A stretch of DNA of 48,249 bases, taken from contig CAMNJW010000006.1 of assembly GCA_946541845.1 (NCBI GenBank), forward strand, positions 1-48,249, given 5' to 3'. How positions within the stretch are numbered: position 1 is the stretch's first letter; the number at the start of each line of letters is the position of its first letter. The position numbers and the translations under genes were made by a program. Under the pieces are notes generated by a model. That model saw only the letters and a program-made list of their open reading frames with translations. It did not search any database and was not told the DNA's origin. Source of the DNA: an uncultured Methanobrevibacter sp. GTDB lineage: Archaea > Methanobacteriota > Methanobacteria > Methanobacteriales > Methanobacteriaceae. Of the stretch, positions 1-11,100 are shown piece after piece.

Positions 1-3000
1 ATGTAGCGTTAGCTTGAGATTCTGTGTACAATTCATTTTCACCATTATGAATATTAACAATGTAATCTCCAGCAGGCAAGTCATTCACAGTAATAGTACC
101 TTCAGCGTAAACAAATTCAATTTGTTTATCAGGGTCATTCACATCACTTACAGAAACAGTGACAAAGTCAGTTTCATTAACAATATTGAAAGTAATTACA
201 ACAGGAGTTCCGTAAACAACATCACTAACAGGATCAATAGTTACGCTGGAACCAGCTTTTGTTACATTGAATGTTGTTGAATTAGTGGTTGGCATTACTT
301 TATCAGCACCGTTGAATGTAACTTCGACAGTGTTTTCGCCAATGACTAAATCGGAAGCTGAAATTACGTAATTGAATTCATTGTCAACTAAAACTTGTTC
401 TACAGCAACATCTTTGCCATTTACTTTGACTGTTACATTACCAGTCATGTTAACGACAGTGATTGTTACATTATTGTCATGTCCTGCGAAACAGTCTTCA
501 ACATCGATTATGATTTCAGCTTTAGCTGGAATGTTTTCACTAAGTATAACATCTTCACATTTACCTGGATTGATTGAATCATCACCAGCTAACTCATGAG
601 CGTATAATGTGTTTCCGGTAGCGTGCACATAATCTGCATCAATTACAGAAATTGTGTATTTACCTTCAGTGTAAATTGTGTTGTTTTGAATATCAAATGC
701 ACGACTTCCATACATCCATTGAGCATAGCTTATACCATACATATATGATGCATCATCATATTCGTTTACATTGTAGGTGTAGATAGTGTTGTTATAGATT
801 CTTGCGTTACCGTTTTGGATTTCAATACCGGATACCAAAGCCCAAGTACCACTTGGAGATGCATAACCAGTTACGTTAATGAAGTTGTCTTCAATTAATA
901 GATTTGAGTCTTCACCAAACATACTTGCCACGTAAATACCTAAGTTTGGACCGTAGGATTTACTGGTAATGTTGTTTCCTTTAATGATAACATCAGATTC
1001 AACACCTTGGAACGCATAATTGGTTCCAGCAGCATCTTTTCCACCGCTAGTGTACATTTCGAAATTGTTGTAGGAGAATGTTACATTATTGTTATGGCCA
1101 AAGTTGATACCGTACATGTAATTGTCCATTCCTGATGGAGTCATTTTATCAATCATGGATATGTTGTTATGATCGATTATTGAATTACTACAACCGATTA
1201 TGTAAATTGATTGAATAGTAGGGAATGAAGCAGAATAGTCATTTGTAGTGGAATTGATATTGTTATTGGTAAATACAAGTCCATTACAATCTTTAAGCCT
1301 TACAGGGTTTACATTGTTTGAACCCATCATGTAATAATCTTCGTCATACTCATTTACAAATACACAAGGCAATTTTGTAGTAATATTGTTATGGTCCATT
1401 ACAACGTTATCAGTGTTTACAGCTTGAACAGCAACTGAAACTTGTTCATCGGAAGTCACATGACTTTCAAAGAAGATTGTATTGTTTAAGATATTTACAT
1501 CCACACAATCAGCCAAATTAATTGCTACAGCATCATAATCACCCTCAGGAGTGTAATTTATATTCAAATTAGTTAAGTTAATATTATCTCCTTCAGCATG
1601 AATCAAACTGCCTAATGCCATGTCTGCGGTGAAATTCATGTTATCCAATACCACATCACCGGAGAAGATATTGATTGCCATATTGTTCAATACAGCTTCA
1701 TCACCAGTGATTGTTAATGGCCTTTCGATTATAATCAAGTCTACAAGATTATCGAAGTCGCCTTTGAATATTAATTCATCGAATGGAATTTCCTCTTTTA
1801 ACTCACCGTCTTCTGTGAAGAAGTCGAAGAAGTTATCTTTTGTTACAATGTTGGTAATTGTATTGAATGTTGTTGAATTGGTAAATCCATCGTATGTTAC
1901 TTCAACAGTGTTTTCACCGTTAACAATGTTTTCAGCAGGAATTAATGCGGTTGCACTTCCATCGATTAAGGTTGGAGTTGCAATTTCAACATCATTTACT
2001 TTAATGACAATATCTCCAGCAGCGCCAGGGATAGTTACGGTTACAGAATTGTCATTTCCTAACATTACTTCTTTATCTTCAACATCAATGATAATTTCAT
2101 AAACATTGAAAGTTATTGATTTTGTAATACCATAAACTGAAACTTCTACAGTGTTTTCACCAGCAATTAAATCACCAGCAGAGATAACTTGTTCAAAAGC
2201 ACCGCTAGCAGTAGTTTCGTTTATTACATTTCCATTTACTTTAACGATTACATCAGCATCCTTATAATCAGGCAAAATATTTACAACAACATTTGCATCA
2301 TTACCTGCTAACATGTCATCAACATCATCAACAGAGAAATCAGGACCGTTGTTTTCAACAATATGACCTTTTCCTTCTTTGAATGTGACTGCATCATTTG
2401 CTTTTTTACCACCAGTTGTTGTCAAGTAGTTGTTGGAAATATTATTTCCTTTAGCAAGATTATATGTGCTGTCCACAGCGTATTCATTCATTGAGTTAAT
2501 ATTATTTTTAGTAATAATATTGTTGTTAGATTGAACTGTTACAACATATTTTAAGTCATTGCCTGTTAAAGTGTTTCCGTTGGATTGGTAAGTGAAAGTA
2601 ACATATCCGTTTACAGTTGAATCCGCCAATACGGAATTTGAAGCTTTGTTATTTTTATCTACACCAAACAATACTTTGTTGACTGTTGCGTTGGATAAAA
2701 TGGAATTTGATCCAATGAATCTTAAGGTACCGGTTACGGTTATATCACTAATGTTTACATTTGATTTGATGTCTAAATCATTAATTTCACCATATACTGA
2801 AGCATTTGCACCATTTAAAACAAGTTTTGCATTGTTATCGTGAGCAAGTGCATCATTTACATTTAATGAACCGCCAATAACTGTGTTGTTGTAAGCTTCT
2901 CCGCCAGCAGCAACAGTCATTGAAGCACCTTCAACGTAGTTGTCATAAACAACAGCATTAGGTAAAGTGCTTAAAGAACAGTTGTGCAATACGTTTCCTT

Positions 3001-6000
3001 TGTAAACATTATTATCTGCAACACTAGTACCGAATTGAGTGGTAATACCTACACCTTGCATATTTACAGTGTTGTTTTCAATTAAGTTATCAGAACCGCT
3101 GACAACGATACCCCAGCAGATTGAATCATATACTCCGTCCAAACGGTTTACAGTGTTGTTCACAATTCTATTATGAACATTAGCAGTGACTCCTTCAGGA
3201 ACATCAATATTGAAAGTAGTTAAGTAGATTAAGTTTCCAACTCTTCCTTCCACTTCAATAGTGTTGTTTTCAAAAGTACAATAGTCAGCCCAAGCCAATA
3301 CTAATGAGGATGAACCACCATTGTTTTTAGTGTAGAAGTAACCGTTTTTAACTGTTACATTTGTTGAATTAGCTCTAATGGAAGTTGCACCTACACCAGA
3401 ACCTACTTGTTTATCTTCAATTACGTTGCTGACTCCATCCAAGGTTACATTGTGAGTGTTATATAACCAAAGTTGAGAGTTGTGGAATTTGATTCCAGTC
3501 ATATTGGTACCGGATCCATTGAATGAAATGGTAAATCTGTTACCTGGGTTTTCACCCATTAAAGAACCCGCAGTTGTGTTTAAGTCAATGTATGCATCAT
3601 TAGTGCTTGTAATAATATTTACAGGTTTATTTATTTCCATTGCAAACGGTTCATCTGCGGAACTTAAGAATTTTCCTTGGAAGTCTAAAGTTGCTCCTTC
3701 AGGAACAAAATCACTTAAGCGACCAGAGTTTGACCTGTTGAAATAGATACCGTAAGTTTCGTTGGTTACAACACCATATACATAGAAAGTTTTAGTAGCT
3801 GTAACACCCATGTATGTTGCTTCTACAGTGTTTTCACCGCCAACGATATCATCAGCACTGATTGTTTGAACAACAGTTCCTTCATTTAACTCAGGAGTAG
3901 CAATTGTTTTGCCGTTGACTTTAATTTCAACATTACCTGTTGCATCATTAATAGTAATGGTAGCCACATTGGTATTTCCTAACCAGATTGAATCATTTTC
4001 AATATCTAATATTACATCGATGTCTAATGGTAAATTGTTTTGAATAACATTTCCAGTACCTGATCCTGCATTTACAGCCTCATCACCTTTTTTGGATGCA
4101 CTTACCAAATAATTGTCTGAAACTTTGTTGTTGCTGCCGCTTAAGGTGATTGCATAATCATCAGCTGATTCAATGTGGTTGTCTGTTATATTATTGTTTC
4201 CCCCTGCAGTTAAGGTGCTCATGATAGTATTTCCGTTGAATTCAGTAAATCCAGCAATGGTTACAGGACCATCGAAGTTAGAATCAACAACAACTGAACG
4301 TGCACCAGTTGATACAGTGGAACCTCCTATTACAGTGACATTTCTAAGAACCATATCAGCACCACCAAGAATAGCCACTCCATTTCCATTGTTTTCATAA
4401 ACAAATGTGGTATTCACGATAGTGGTACTTCCACTACCCATTTCACGGAATGTGTTACAGATAGCCATTGCGTTATCAGGACCGTAAACTTTACAATTAG
4501 TGAAAGTGTTGTGGTCATTAATAGTTAGTTCACCCTTTCTAATCTTTACCATGATATCTGACAGATATACTCCGTCAGGAAGATCCAAATTATATAAATT
4601 CAAGTAAATTAAGTTTCCAATCATTCCCTGTCCTTTAATTGTACAATTATCGACAGTAACATAACTTGCATTTGATAATACAAAGTTAGAGTGACCACCA
4701 TTGTCTTTGGTTGAGAAATAGGAGTTGGTTACTTTAATATGAGAAGATCCATTTCTAAATGCTGTTACACCAACACCAGAACCTAATTCCCTATTCTCCA
4801 CAATGGAAGTAATATTATTCATGGTTAAATTATGTGTGTTAGTGAACCATAATTGAGAGTTATAGAATGTAATATCACTTATGTTTGTTCCTGAACCGTT
4901 GAAACTTACAGTGAATCTGTCACCAGGATTTTGACCACTGAAATCAGTAGATAGTGTATTCAAATTAATAAATGCATCTTTGGTGGTTGAAATCATGTTG
5001 ATTGGCTTGTTGATTTCCATTACATAGCTGACTTCGGAAGTACTGTTGAAGTATCCTCTGAAATCTAAAGTCATTCCTTCAGGAATGTAGTCACATAATC
5101 TGTAACTGTTTGAAGCATTGAAATATTTGAAGAAGGTTTCATTTGTAACGATACCGTCCAATTCAGTTGCAGTGAATGAAGCAGTGTATGAGATATCATT
5201 AATCATCACTTCAACAGTGTTTTCACCAGCTACAATATCATCAGCATCAACTGTTTGAGTTACAGCACCATCTTCCAAAGCAGGAGATGCAATAGTCTTG
5301 CCATTTACTTTAATTTCCACAGTGCCTGTTTGACCAGGTGCAGTTACATAAATTGTTGTGGTTTGACCTAATAGGGTATTGTCCGCTTTGACTTCAAATT
5401 CAGGCATTTCGACAATACTGATTTTTTCAGACAAATCCTGATATGAAACGGAAGCGATTACCTCATCTGTTCCAATGTCATCATTTACATAAGTAGTGGT
5501 TGCTTTTCCATTTTCAATATCTACATATTCATCGCCCAGTTTACCGTCCGCTTTAAACTGAACAGTAATGGCATCAGGAATTAAGTTATTTTTTGTTCCG
5601 TATTTCTCATTTAAAATATCGAAATAATTATTAAAGTCTACTGTAATGTTTGCTTGAGAACCAGCGTAAATCTCATTGGACGGACTTACTGACAGATTAG
5701 CAATTACAATATTTTTAATGTTTTCAATATCAAATCCTCTAAGTCCAATTTTTTTAAAGATATTTGTTCCCCAATAGTTATAATCTAAATCAACACTGCC
5801 TGAACCTGAATTGGAAATTGCAGAGAGTGAATTGAGAATATTATTATTTACTTTTAAATTGTATTCTCCATTATGCACAGTTATTAAAGGAACATCATCT
5901 ATTTCGATTTCATTTATGAAAGCATTGTTCTTGAATGTGAAATCTGCACCTCTACCATCCAATATAAAGACTTCTTTATCTGTGTTGATATTGAAAATAC

Positions 6001-7981
6001 AGTTTTCAAATATGATATTTTTAATATCAGCTGCAAAAACAATTGCTTCTCTATCAGGAATGTTTTTAAAGTTTATGCCTTCAAAAGAAATCTTGTTTAA
6101 TGAAACATCAACAGTCCATATTGGGAAACCACTCATATCCAAAACAGTACTGTCAGGACCTTCACCTATAAATGAAACTGATTTATCCAAGTTTAATTGT
6201 TCAGATAAGATATGAGTTCCTTCTAAAAGGTATATTGTACCGGTTTTAGGAATTTCCGCTAAAGCTCTGGCAATATTTTTGAACGGAGCATCTTCTGTTC
6301 CTTCAGCATAGTCATCACCAGATTCGGATACGTAAAACGCATTTCTACCATAATTGTTTCTTATTTCAAGATTACCATCATATTTTTCAATGTAAATTGC
6401 CTCATCACCCTGATATTTACCGGAAGATAATGAATTATCAGTGATAATTGTATCTGCAGCCCGTAAAAGATAAATTGCATAATCTCCTTCAGTTATGATA
6501 GTATTATCTCTAATATCATATTGGTGATTATCATTTAAAGCCTGAGCGTAGCTTATACCATATAAGTACATGCCTTCTTCATAATAACCGTTGTATGCTT
6601 TGGTAGTGATTGTATTATTATATACGCGAGCAACATTGTCCTGTAATTCAATACCTGACACTAATCCCCATGAATTGTGAGTTGGAAGACCAGTTACATC
6701 AATATTATTGTTTGTGACTGTAATTTCGGTGTCTCCATAATAATTTTGGGAATAAATTCCTAATGCAGGACCTGCACAATTGGAATAAAGGTCATTTCCG
6801 TCAATTATAACATTTTCATATGGTCCAGTTAATTGAATAGGATAAGAAGTACCAGCGTTTTCACTTCCACCGGTAGTTTCAACACTAATTTTATTGCCTT
6901 GAACTAAAACATTGCTTGTGTAGTACATGTCTAAAACATTCAAGTAATTGTTTTCACCTTCTTGGGTGAAGAAATCTGTTTCATTGAAAGTGTTTCCGAT
7001 AATGTTAATATTATTGGAGTTTTCAATCATCATACAGTCAAGAGTTGCATAATCACCATTACGGTCAATTACATGAGCAATAAATGTATTTCCAATAAAA
7101 TCAATGTCATTAGACTCTTGAACCCCAACAGTTAAGACCAAATCAGTGTCAAGACCAGGTTGGCCTCCGTTTTTACTATAATCAACATCAAGAATAGGTA
7201 AATTTGCTCTTATGATATTCTCTTCGATTAAACCATTTGTTGCACTCATAATCTTCATTGCATATTCATAGTTGTCGTAAAGGCTTGAACCATTTAATGT
7301 GATTTCTGAATTCTTTAATTCAAAATCCATTGCATTGTCAATAACAACTGCGAATGCATCATGGTCATCATTGGCAGGAGCATAATCAACAGTTAAGCCA
7401 TTGAGTTTAACATTATCAGTAGAACCTACATATATCACAGTACCATCAGGAGCATATGCATTTTCATCAATAAGATGTTTGGTTACTTCAATGGTTAAAC
7501 CGGTTATTTGAACATCAGGTTCTACAAGAATAATACCGGTATCAATAAATTTTGCGCCGGTAGCGTCAATGACTGTACCTCCATCAACATATAGATAATC
7601 CGGAAGATCATTGAACACACCTTCAAATTTATAGTTACCTGAGATTACTCTGTCTTCCCAACCTCTCATTTTAATCTCATCTTGGGTTATGACTTCATAG
7701 TCTTCACCAAGCAAGTCATTGGAAGCTGAAGCGCTTAGCTTAGAATCAGTATTTTTTACATATTTTACATCAGAATCAATAGCATTATCACTTGATGAAT
7801 CATCCAAAGCGATATCACCACTGACTTCTACTTCATCAATAGAAGAAGCAATATCAACGCTTCCCCCATCATCAACAACTGTTAAATTATCAACAGTCGT
7901 ATCTTCAGCCGCACTGGCGGCTCCAAAAGTTAGAATAGCCAGTAAAATCATACTAACTAATAGCATTTTATTTATCTTCAA
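1..7981 (-). CDS. adhesin-like surface protein, partial (C-terminus beyond window)
   Basis: An open frame of 2660 codons runs leftward off the window without a stop. It starts at a TTG with a good AAGGTG ribosome site 8 bases upstream; an ATG 15 bases further in is the alternative but sits too far from that site. Residues 1 to about 27 form a signal peptide ending in an Ala-rich AASAA stretch. The rest alternates parallel beta-helix segments, rich in N-N-T-I and G-N-N repeats, with Ig-like modules that carry the recurring phrase GENTVEV. Two kinds of helix module are each present twice: one near residues 98-555 and 2044-2460 (shared landmark GISYAQ), another near 942-1324 and 1402-1870 (shared landmark NGSGTN). 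This is the pattern of methanobacterial adhesin-like proteins exported to the pseudomurein wall. Ligand unknown; the missing C-terminus would hold any anchor. Confidence 0.85.
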   Translation of the reverse strand, partial: MKINKMLLVSMILLAILTFGAASAAEDTTVDNLTVVDDGGSVDIASSIDEVEVSGDIALDDSSSDNAIDSDVKYVKNTDSKLSASASNDLLGEDYEVITQDEIKMRGWEDRVISGNYKFEGVFNDLPDYLYVDGGTVIDATGAKFIDTGIILVEPDVQITGLTIEVTKHLIDENAYAPDGTVIYVGSTDNVKLNGLTVDYAPANDDHDAFAVVIDNAMDFELKNSEITLNGSSLYDNYEYAMKIMSATNGLIEENIIRANLPILDVDYSKNGGQPGLDTDLVLTVGVQESNDIDFIGNTFIAHVIDRNGDYATLDCMMIENSNNINIIGNTFNETDFFTQEGENNYLNVLDMYYTSNVLVQGNKISVETTGGSENAGTSYPIQLTGPYENVIIDGNDLYSNCAGPALGIYSQNYYGDTEITVTNNNIDVTGLPTHNSWGLVSGIELQDNVARVYNNTITTKAYNGYYEEGMYLYGISYAQALNDNHQYDIRDNTIITEGDYAIYLLRAADTIITDNSLSSGKYQGDEAIYIEKYDGNLEIRNNYGRNAFYVSESGDDYAEGTEDAPFKNIARALAEIPKTGTIYLLEGTHILSEQLNLDKSVSFIGEGPDSTVLDMSGFPIWTVDVSLNKISFEGINFKNIPDREAIVFAADIKNIIFENCIFNINTDKEVFILDGRGADFTFKNNAFINEIEIDDVPLITVHNGEYNLKVNNNILNSLSAISNSGSGSVDLDYNYWGTNIFKKIGLRGFDIENIKNIVIANLSVSPSNEIYAGSQANITVDFNNYFDILNEKYGTKNNLIPDAITVQFKADGKLGDEYVDIENGKATTTYVNDDIGTDEVIASVSYQDLSEKISIVEMPEFEVKADNTLLGQTTTIYVTAPGQTGTVEIKVNGKTIASPALEDGAVTQTVDADDIVAGENTVEVMINDISYTASFTATELDGIVTNETFFKYFNASNSYRLCDYIPEGMTLDFRGYFNSTSEVSYVMEINKPINMISTTKDAFINLNTLSTDFSGQNPGDRFTVSFNGSGTNISDITFYNSQLWFTNTHNLTMNNITSIVENRELGSGVGVTAFRNGSSHIKVTNSYFSTKDNGGHSNFVLSNASYVTVDNCTIKGQGMIGNLIYLNLYNLDLPDGVYLSDIMVKIRKGELTINDHNTFTNCKVYGPDNAMAICNTFREMGSGSTTIVNTTFVYENNGNGVAILGGADMVLRNVTVIGGSTVSTGARSVVVDSNFDGPVTIAGFTEFNGNTIMSTLTAGGNNNITDNHIESADDYAITLSGSNNKVSDNYLVSASKKGDEAVNAGSGTGNVIQNNLPLDIDVILDIENDSIWLGNTNVATITINDATGNVEIKVNGKTIATPELNEGTVVQTISADDIVGGENTVEATYMGVTATKTFYVYGVVTNETYGIYFNRSNSGRLSDFVPEGATLDFQGKFLSSADEPFAMEINKPVNIITSTNDAYIDLNTTAGSLMGENPGNRFTISFNGSGTNMTGIKFHNSQLWLYNTHNVTLDGVSNVIEDKQVGSGVGATSIRANSTNVTVKNGYFYTKNNGGSSSLVLAWADYCTFENNTIEVEGRVGNLIYLTTFNIDVPEGVTANVHNRIVNNTVNRLDGVYDSICWGIVVSGSDNLIENNTVNMQGVGITTQFGTSVADNNVYKGNVLHNCSLSTLPNAVVYDNYVEGASMTVAAGGEAYNNTVIGGSLNVNDALAHDNNAKLVLNGANASVYGEINDLDIKSNVNISDITVTGTLRFIGSNSILSNATVNKVLFGVDKNNKASNSVLADSTVNGYVTFTYQSNGNTLTGNDLKYVVTVQSNNNIITKNNINSMNEYAVDSTYNLAKGNNISNNYLTTTGGKKANDAVTFKEGKGHIVENNGPDFSVDDVDDMLAGNDANVVVNILPDYKDADVIVKVNGNVINETTASGAFEQVISAGDLIAGENTVEVSVYGITKSITFNVYEIIIDVEDKEVMLGNDNSVTVTIPGAAGDIVIKVNDVEIATPTLIDGSATALIPAENIVNGENTVEVTYDGFTNSTTFNTITNIVTKDNFFDFFTEDGELKEEIPFDELIFKGDFDNLVDLIIIERPLTITGDEAVLNNMAINIFSGDVVLDNMNFTADMALGSLIHAEGDNINLTNLNINYTPEGDYDAVAINLADCVDVNILNNTIFFESHVTSDEQVSVAVQAVNTDNVVMDHNNITTKLPCVFVNEYDEDYYMMGSNNVNPVRLKDCNGLVFTNNNINSTTNDYSASFPTIQSIYIIGCSNSIIDHNNISMIDKMTPSGMDNYMYGINFGHNNNVTFSYNNFEMYTSGGKDAAGTNYAFQGVESDVIIKGNNITSKSYGPNLGIYVASMFGEDSNLLIEDNFINVTGYASPSGTWALVSGIEIQNGNARIYNNTIYTYNVNEYDDASYMYGISYAQWMYGSRAFDIQNNTIYTEGKYTISVIDADYVHATGNTLYAHELAGDDSINPGKCEDVILSENIPAKAEIIIDVEDCFAGHDNNVTITVVNMTGNVTVKVNGKDVAVEQVLVDNEFNYVISASDLVIGENTVEVTFNGADKVMPTTNSTTFNVTKAGSSVTIDPVSDVVYGTPVVITFNIVNETDFVTVSVSDVNDPDKQIEFVYAEGTITVNDLPAGDYIVNIHNGENELYTESQANAT

Positions 7982-7989
7982 AATAAAAT

Positions 7990-7995
7990 CACCTT
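7990..7995 (-). promoter_or_regulatory. ribosome binding site supporting a TTG start
   Basis: AAGGTG on the minus strand lies 8 bases upstream of TTG at 7981. The first in-frame ATG (7966) would leave 23 bases, so the site argues for the TTG start of the adhesin gene. Confidence 0.55.
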
Positions 7996-8116
7996 ATAAA
8001 CTAATTATAAATGTTATTCAAATAAACTTGAATAATATTATTATTTATGTAGTTAAGTTATATTTAAAATTAGTCAAAGATTATAGAATATGAAGAATTT
8101 TAAAAAAAAGTAAGAA

Positions 8117-8140
8117 AAATAGGACACATGAGTCCTATTT
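8117..8140 (-). terminator. hairpin terminator of the propeller adhesin gene
   Basis: AAATAGGAC and GTCCTATTT form a perfect 9-bp stem with a 6-base loop, 15 bases past the stop codon at 8155. On the minus strand it is followed by a T-rich tract (TTCTTAC then eight T). Confidence 0.7.
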
Positions 8141-8154
8141 AAACAGTTTATTTT

Positions 8155-11100
8155 TTATGCATTTTTAACTGTTATAGTATTGGAAATTGTTTTACCATTG
8201 TATTCGGCAGAAATATCATAAATACCTGCCCTTAAATTAATTGGTAAACTTGCAATACCATTGGCATTTGTCTTGATATCATATGATTTGCCTAAAATGG
8301 TAATCTTTACAATTTCATTTGAAATAGCAAGAGCATTGCCTTTACTATCCACTAACTGAACATTATAGCTGGTACCATCCTTATAAACCATATTAACATC
8401 CTCAGCGACAATAGACTTTTCTACAGGTTTAACAGTAATTGTTCTGTTGTATTCTACTGAGTTATATATGTAGTTTCCATCGAATTTTACGGAAATGTCA
8501 TAATTACCCTCTTTTAAGCCGATTGGCAATGAAGCAACACCTTTACTATTGGTTTTAATGCTGTAAGTCTTGCCAAGAATAGTGAATTTAATGTACACAT
8601 TAGCCATGACATTGCCGTTATTGTCTTTCAAGGTTGCACTATAAGCTGATCCGTCCTTATAAAACATTACAAGATTTTTAGCAGTCAAGGAAGGAGTTGC
8701 CTTATTGACAGTTACCTTAGCACTAGCAGAACTTGACACATACTTATTGTTGGTGAAAGTAGCACTAACATTATAAGTACCAGGGGCCAAATTAATCGGC
8801 AAGCTAGCAACACCATTAGCATCAGTCATATAATTATAAGCAGCACCATTAATACCAATCTTAACAGCAACACCAGAAATAGCATTACCTTTACCATCAG
8901 TCAAAGTAACAGTCCAAGCAGAACCATCCTTATAATCCATAACAAGATTAGAAGCACTCAAATGAGACTCAGCTTTATTAACAGTCACCTGAGCATTAGC
9001 AGAACTTGACACATACTTATTGTTGGTGAAAGTAGCACTAACATTATAAGTACCAGGGGCCAAATTAATCGGCAAGCTAGCAACACCATTAGCATCAGTC
9101 ATATAATTATAAGCAGCACCATTAATACCAATCTTAACAGCAACACCAGAAATAGCATTACCTTTACCATCAGTCAAAGTAACAGTCCAAGCAGAACCAT
9201 CCTTATACTTCATGACTAAATCAGAAGCACTCAAATGGGAATCTCCTTTATTAACAGTCACTTTAGCGCTAGTAAAGCTATAGTCATAAATGTCATTTTC
9301 AAATGTGGCATTTAGATTATAAGTGCCCGGATTTAAGTTAATGGTTAATTTAGCTACACCATTTGCATTTGTTTTAATAGTGTAGTATACGCCTGAAATG
9401 CCTATTTTTACACCTACATTAGGAATAACATTACCATTACTATCAGTTAAAGTAACAGTCCAAGCAGAGCCATCCTTATACTTCATGACAAGATTATTTG
9501 CTGTTAAAGTGGTAGGATTTTTAAGGACATTAGCTGTAACTGAAATTGAATTGGAATTATATTTACTGTCTCCTGAATATGTTATATCAATATTTTTTGT
9601 ACCGACGGATAAATCAGGAATAGTTACTGATACCTTAGATTTAGCACTGTAAGTTTCATTGAAGTTATCTCCGCAAACTACAGTAACATATCCACTCATA
9701 TCTGGTGCTAATATAATATCAAATGTTAAATCTTGACCAATATAAATATCAGCTATAGGATTTACTGTAATTTCCGCATCCCTTTTAATAACATTAATAT
9801 TTTGAGCGGAAGGAGTTGCAGCATTATATTTTTCATCACCAGAATATGAAATTTGAGGAGTTTTTGTACCTTCAGTCAAACTTGTAATTGTGACTGTAGC
9901 AGCACCATTTACAACCTCACCAGATCCTGTTTTGCCATCCACAGTTACTGTGACTGTTCCTGTTGCATCAGAATTCAATACAACATTAAATTCAACACTA
10001 TCTCCTACATAAACATCAGTATTATGGTTAACAGTGACTGTAGGAGTATTTTTAGTCACTTTAACAGATTTTACAACATTTACAGAGTTATATTTTGCGT
10101 TACCTAGATATGTTATGGTAGCTGATTTAGTACCACTGGTTAATCCTGAAACTCTAATTGTAACAGCTCCTTTGGAAACTGCACCTTGAACGGATTTACC
10201 ATCAACATTAACAACTACATTTCCTGTTGCATCTGAAGGCAAGCCGGTTACCTTGAAGACAGCATCTGCACCAACTTTAATGTTGGAAACTGAAACAGAC
10301 ATTGTAGGAGTAATCTTATTGACATTAAATTGGACATTTTTTGAGTCAGCCATGTAATTATCATCATTGGAATAGCTTATCTCAGCAGTATAAGTTCCTT
10401 CAGCCAACATTTTAATGCCAACGCTTGCACCACCATTAGTAACCTGAGTGGAATTGGATGCATCGCCCACAACTACTGTCACAATACCATTTGCACCTGA
10501 AGGCAATCCTGAAATTACGAAAGTAGCCACATCATCAACATTAATATCGCTAACCGGTGCAACAGTGAAAGTGGTTTTTGTTTTAGCAACTGATATTGTA
10601 CCTGTTTTTGTATCTGAGTCATATTTAGTGTTTCCTGCATAAGTTACAGTATATGAATAATCTCCTTTTGTTAAGCCAGAAATACTTATAGTTGCTTTAC
10701 CTTTACTTACAGATGCTGAACCTGATTTAGTTCCAACAGTAACTGAAACAGTACCTGTTGCATCAGAAGGCAATACTACATTAAATACAGCATTTTGACC
10801 ATAGTTAATGTTATTTGCAGTTACATTCATGTTTGGATCTAATTTAGATACAGTGAATTTAGATGATTTAGTAAGTTGAGAATATCTTAAATCACCTGAA
10901 TAGGTCACTTTTGCAGTGTAAGTACCGGCAGGCAAATTAGAAATTACTTTTTCAATATTTCCATTGGTAATATCCTCTGTATAAGTTTGACCGTTTACGA
11001 CAATAGTCAGTGTTCCGGTAGCATTTTCATTTAATTTGATAGTTATTGTTTCATCACTGCCCAAATTAATATTTTGAGTAGTAACTGTTAATCCAGACGC

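Noticed and set aside
14-7900. Many plus-strand open frames of 60-160 codons in the left region
   Set aside because: They are antisense shadows of the adhesin gene: no ribosome sites, odd composition, and the minus-strand frame gives a coherent protein.
8155-9520. Regular repeats that might suggest a CRISPR array
   Set aside because: They are long in-frame protein modules (about 90 codons) inside an adhesin, with no short constant repeats and spacers.
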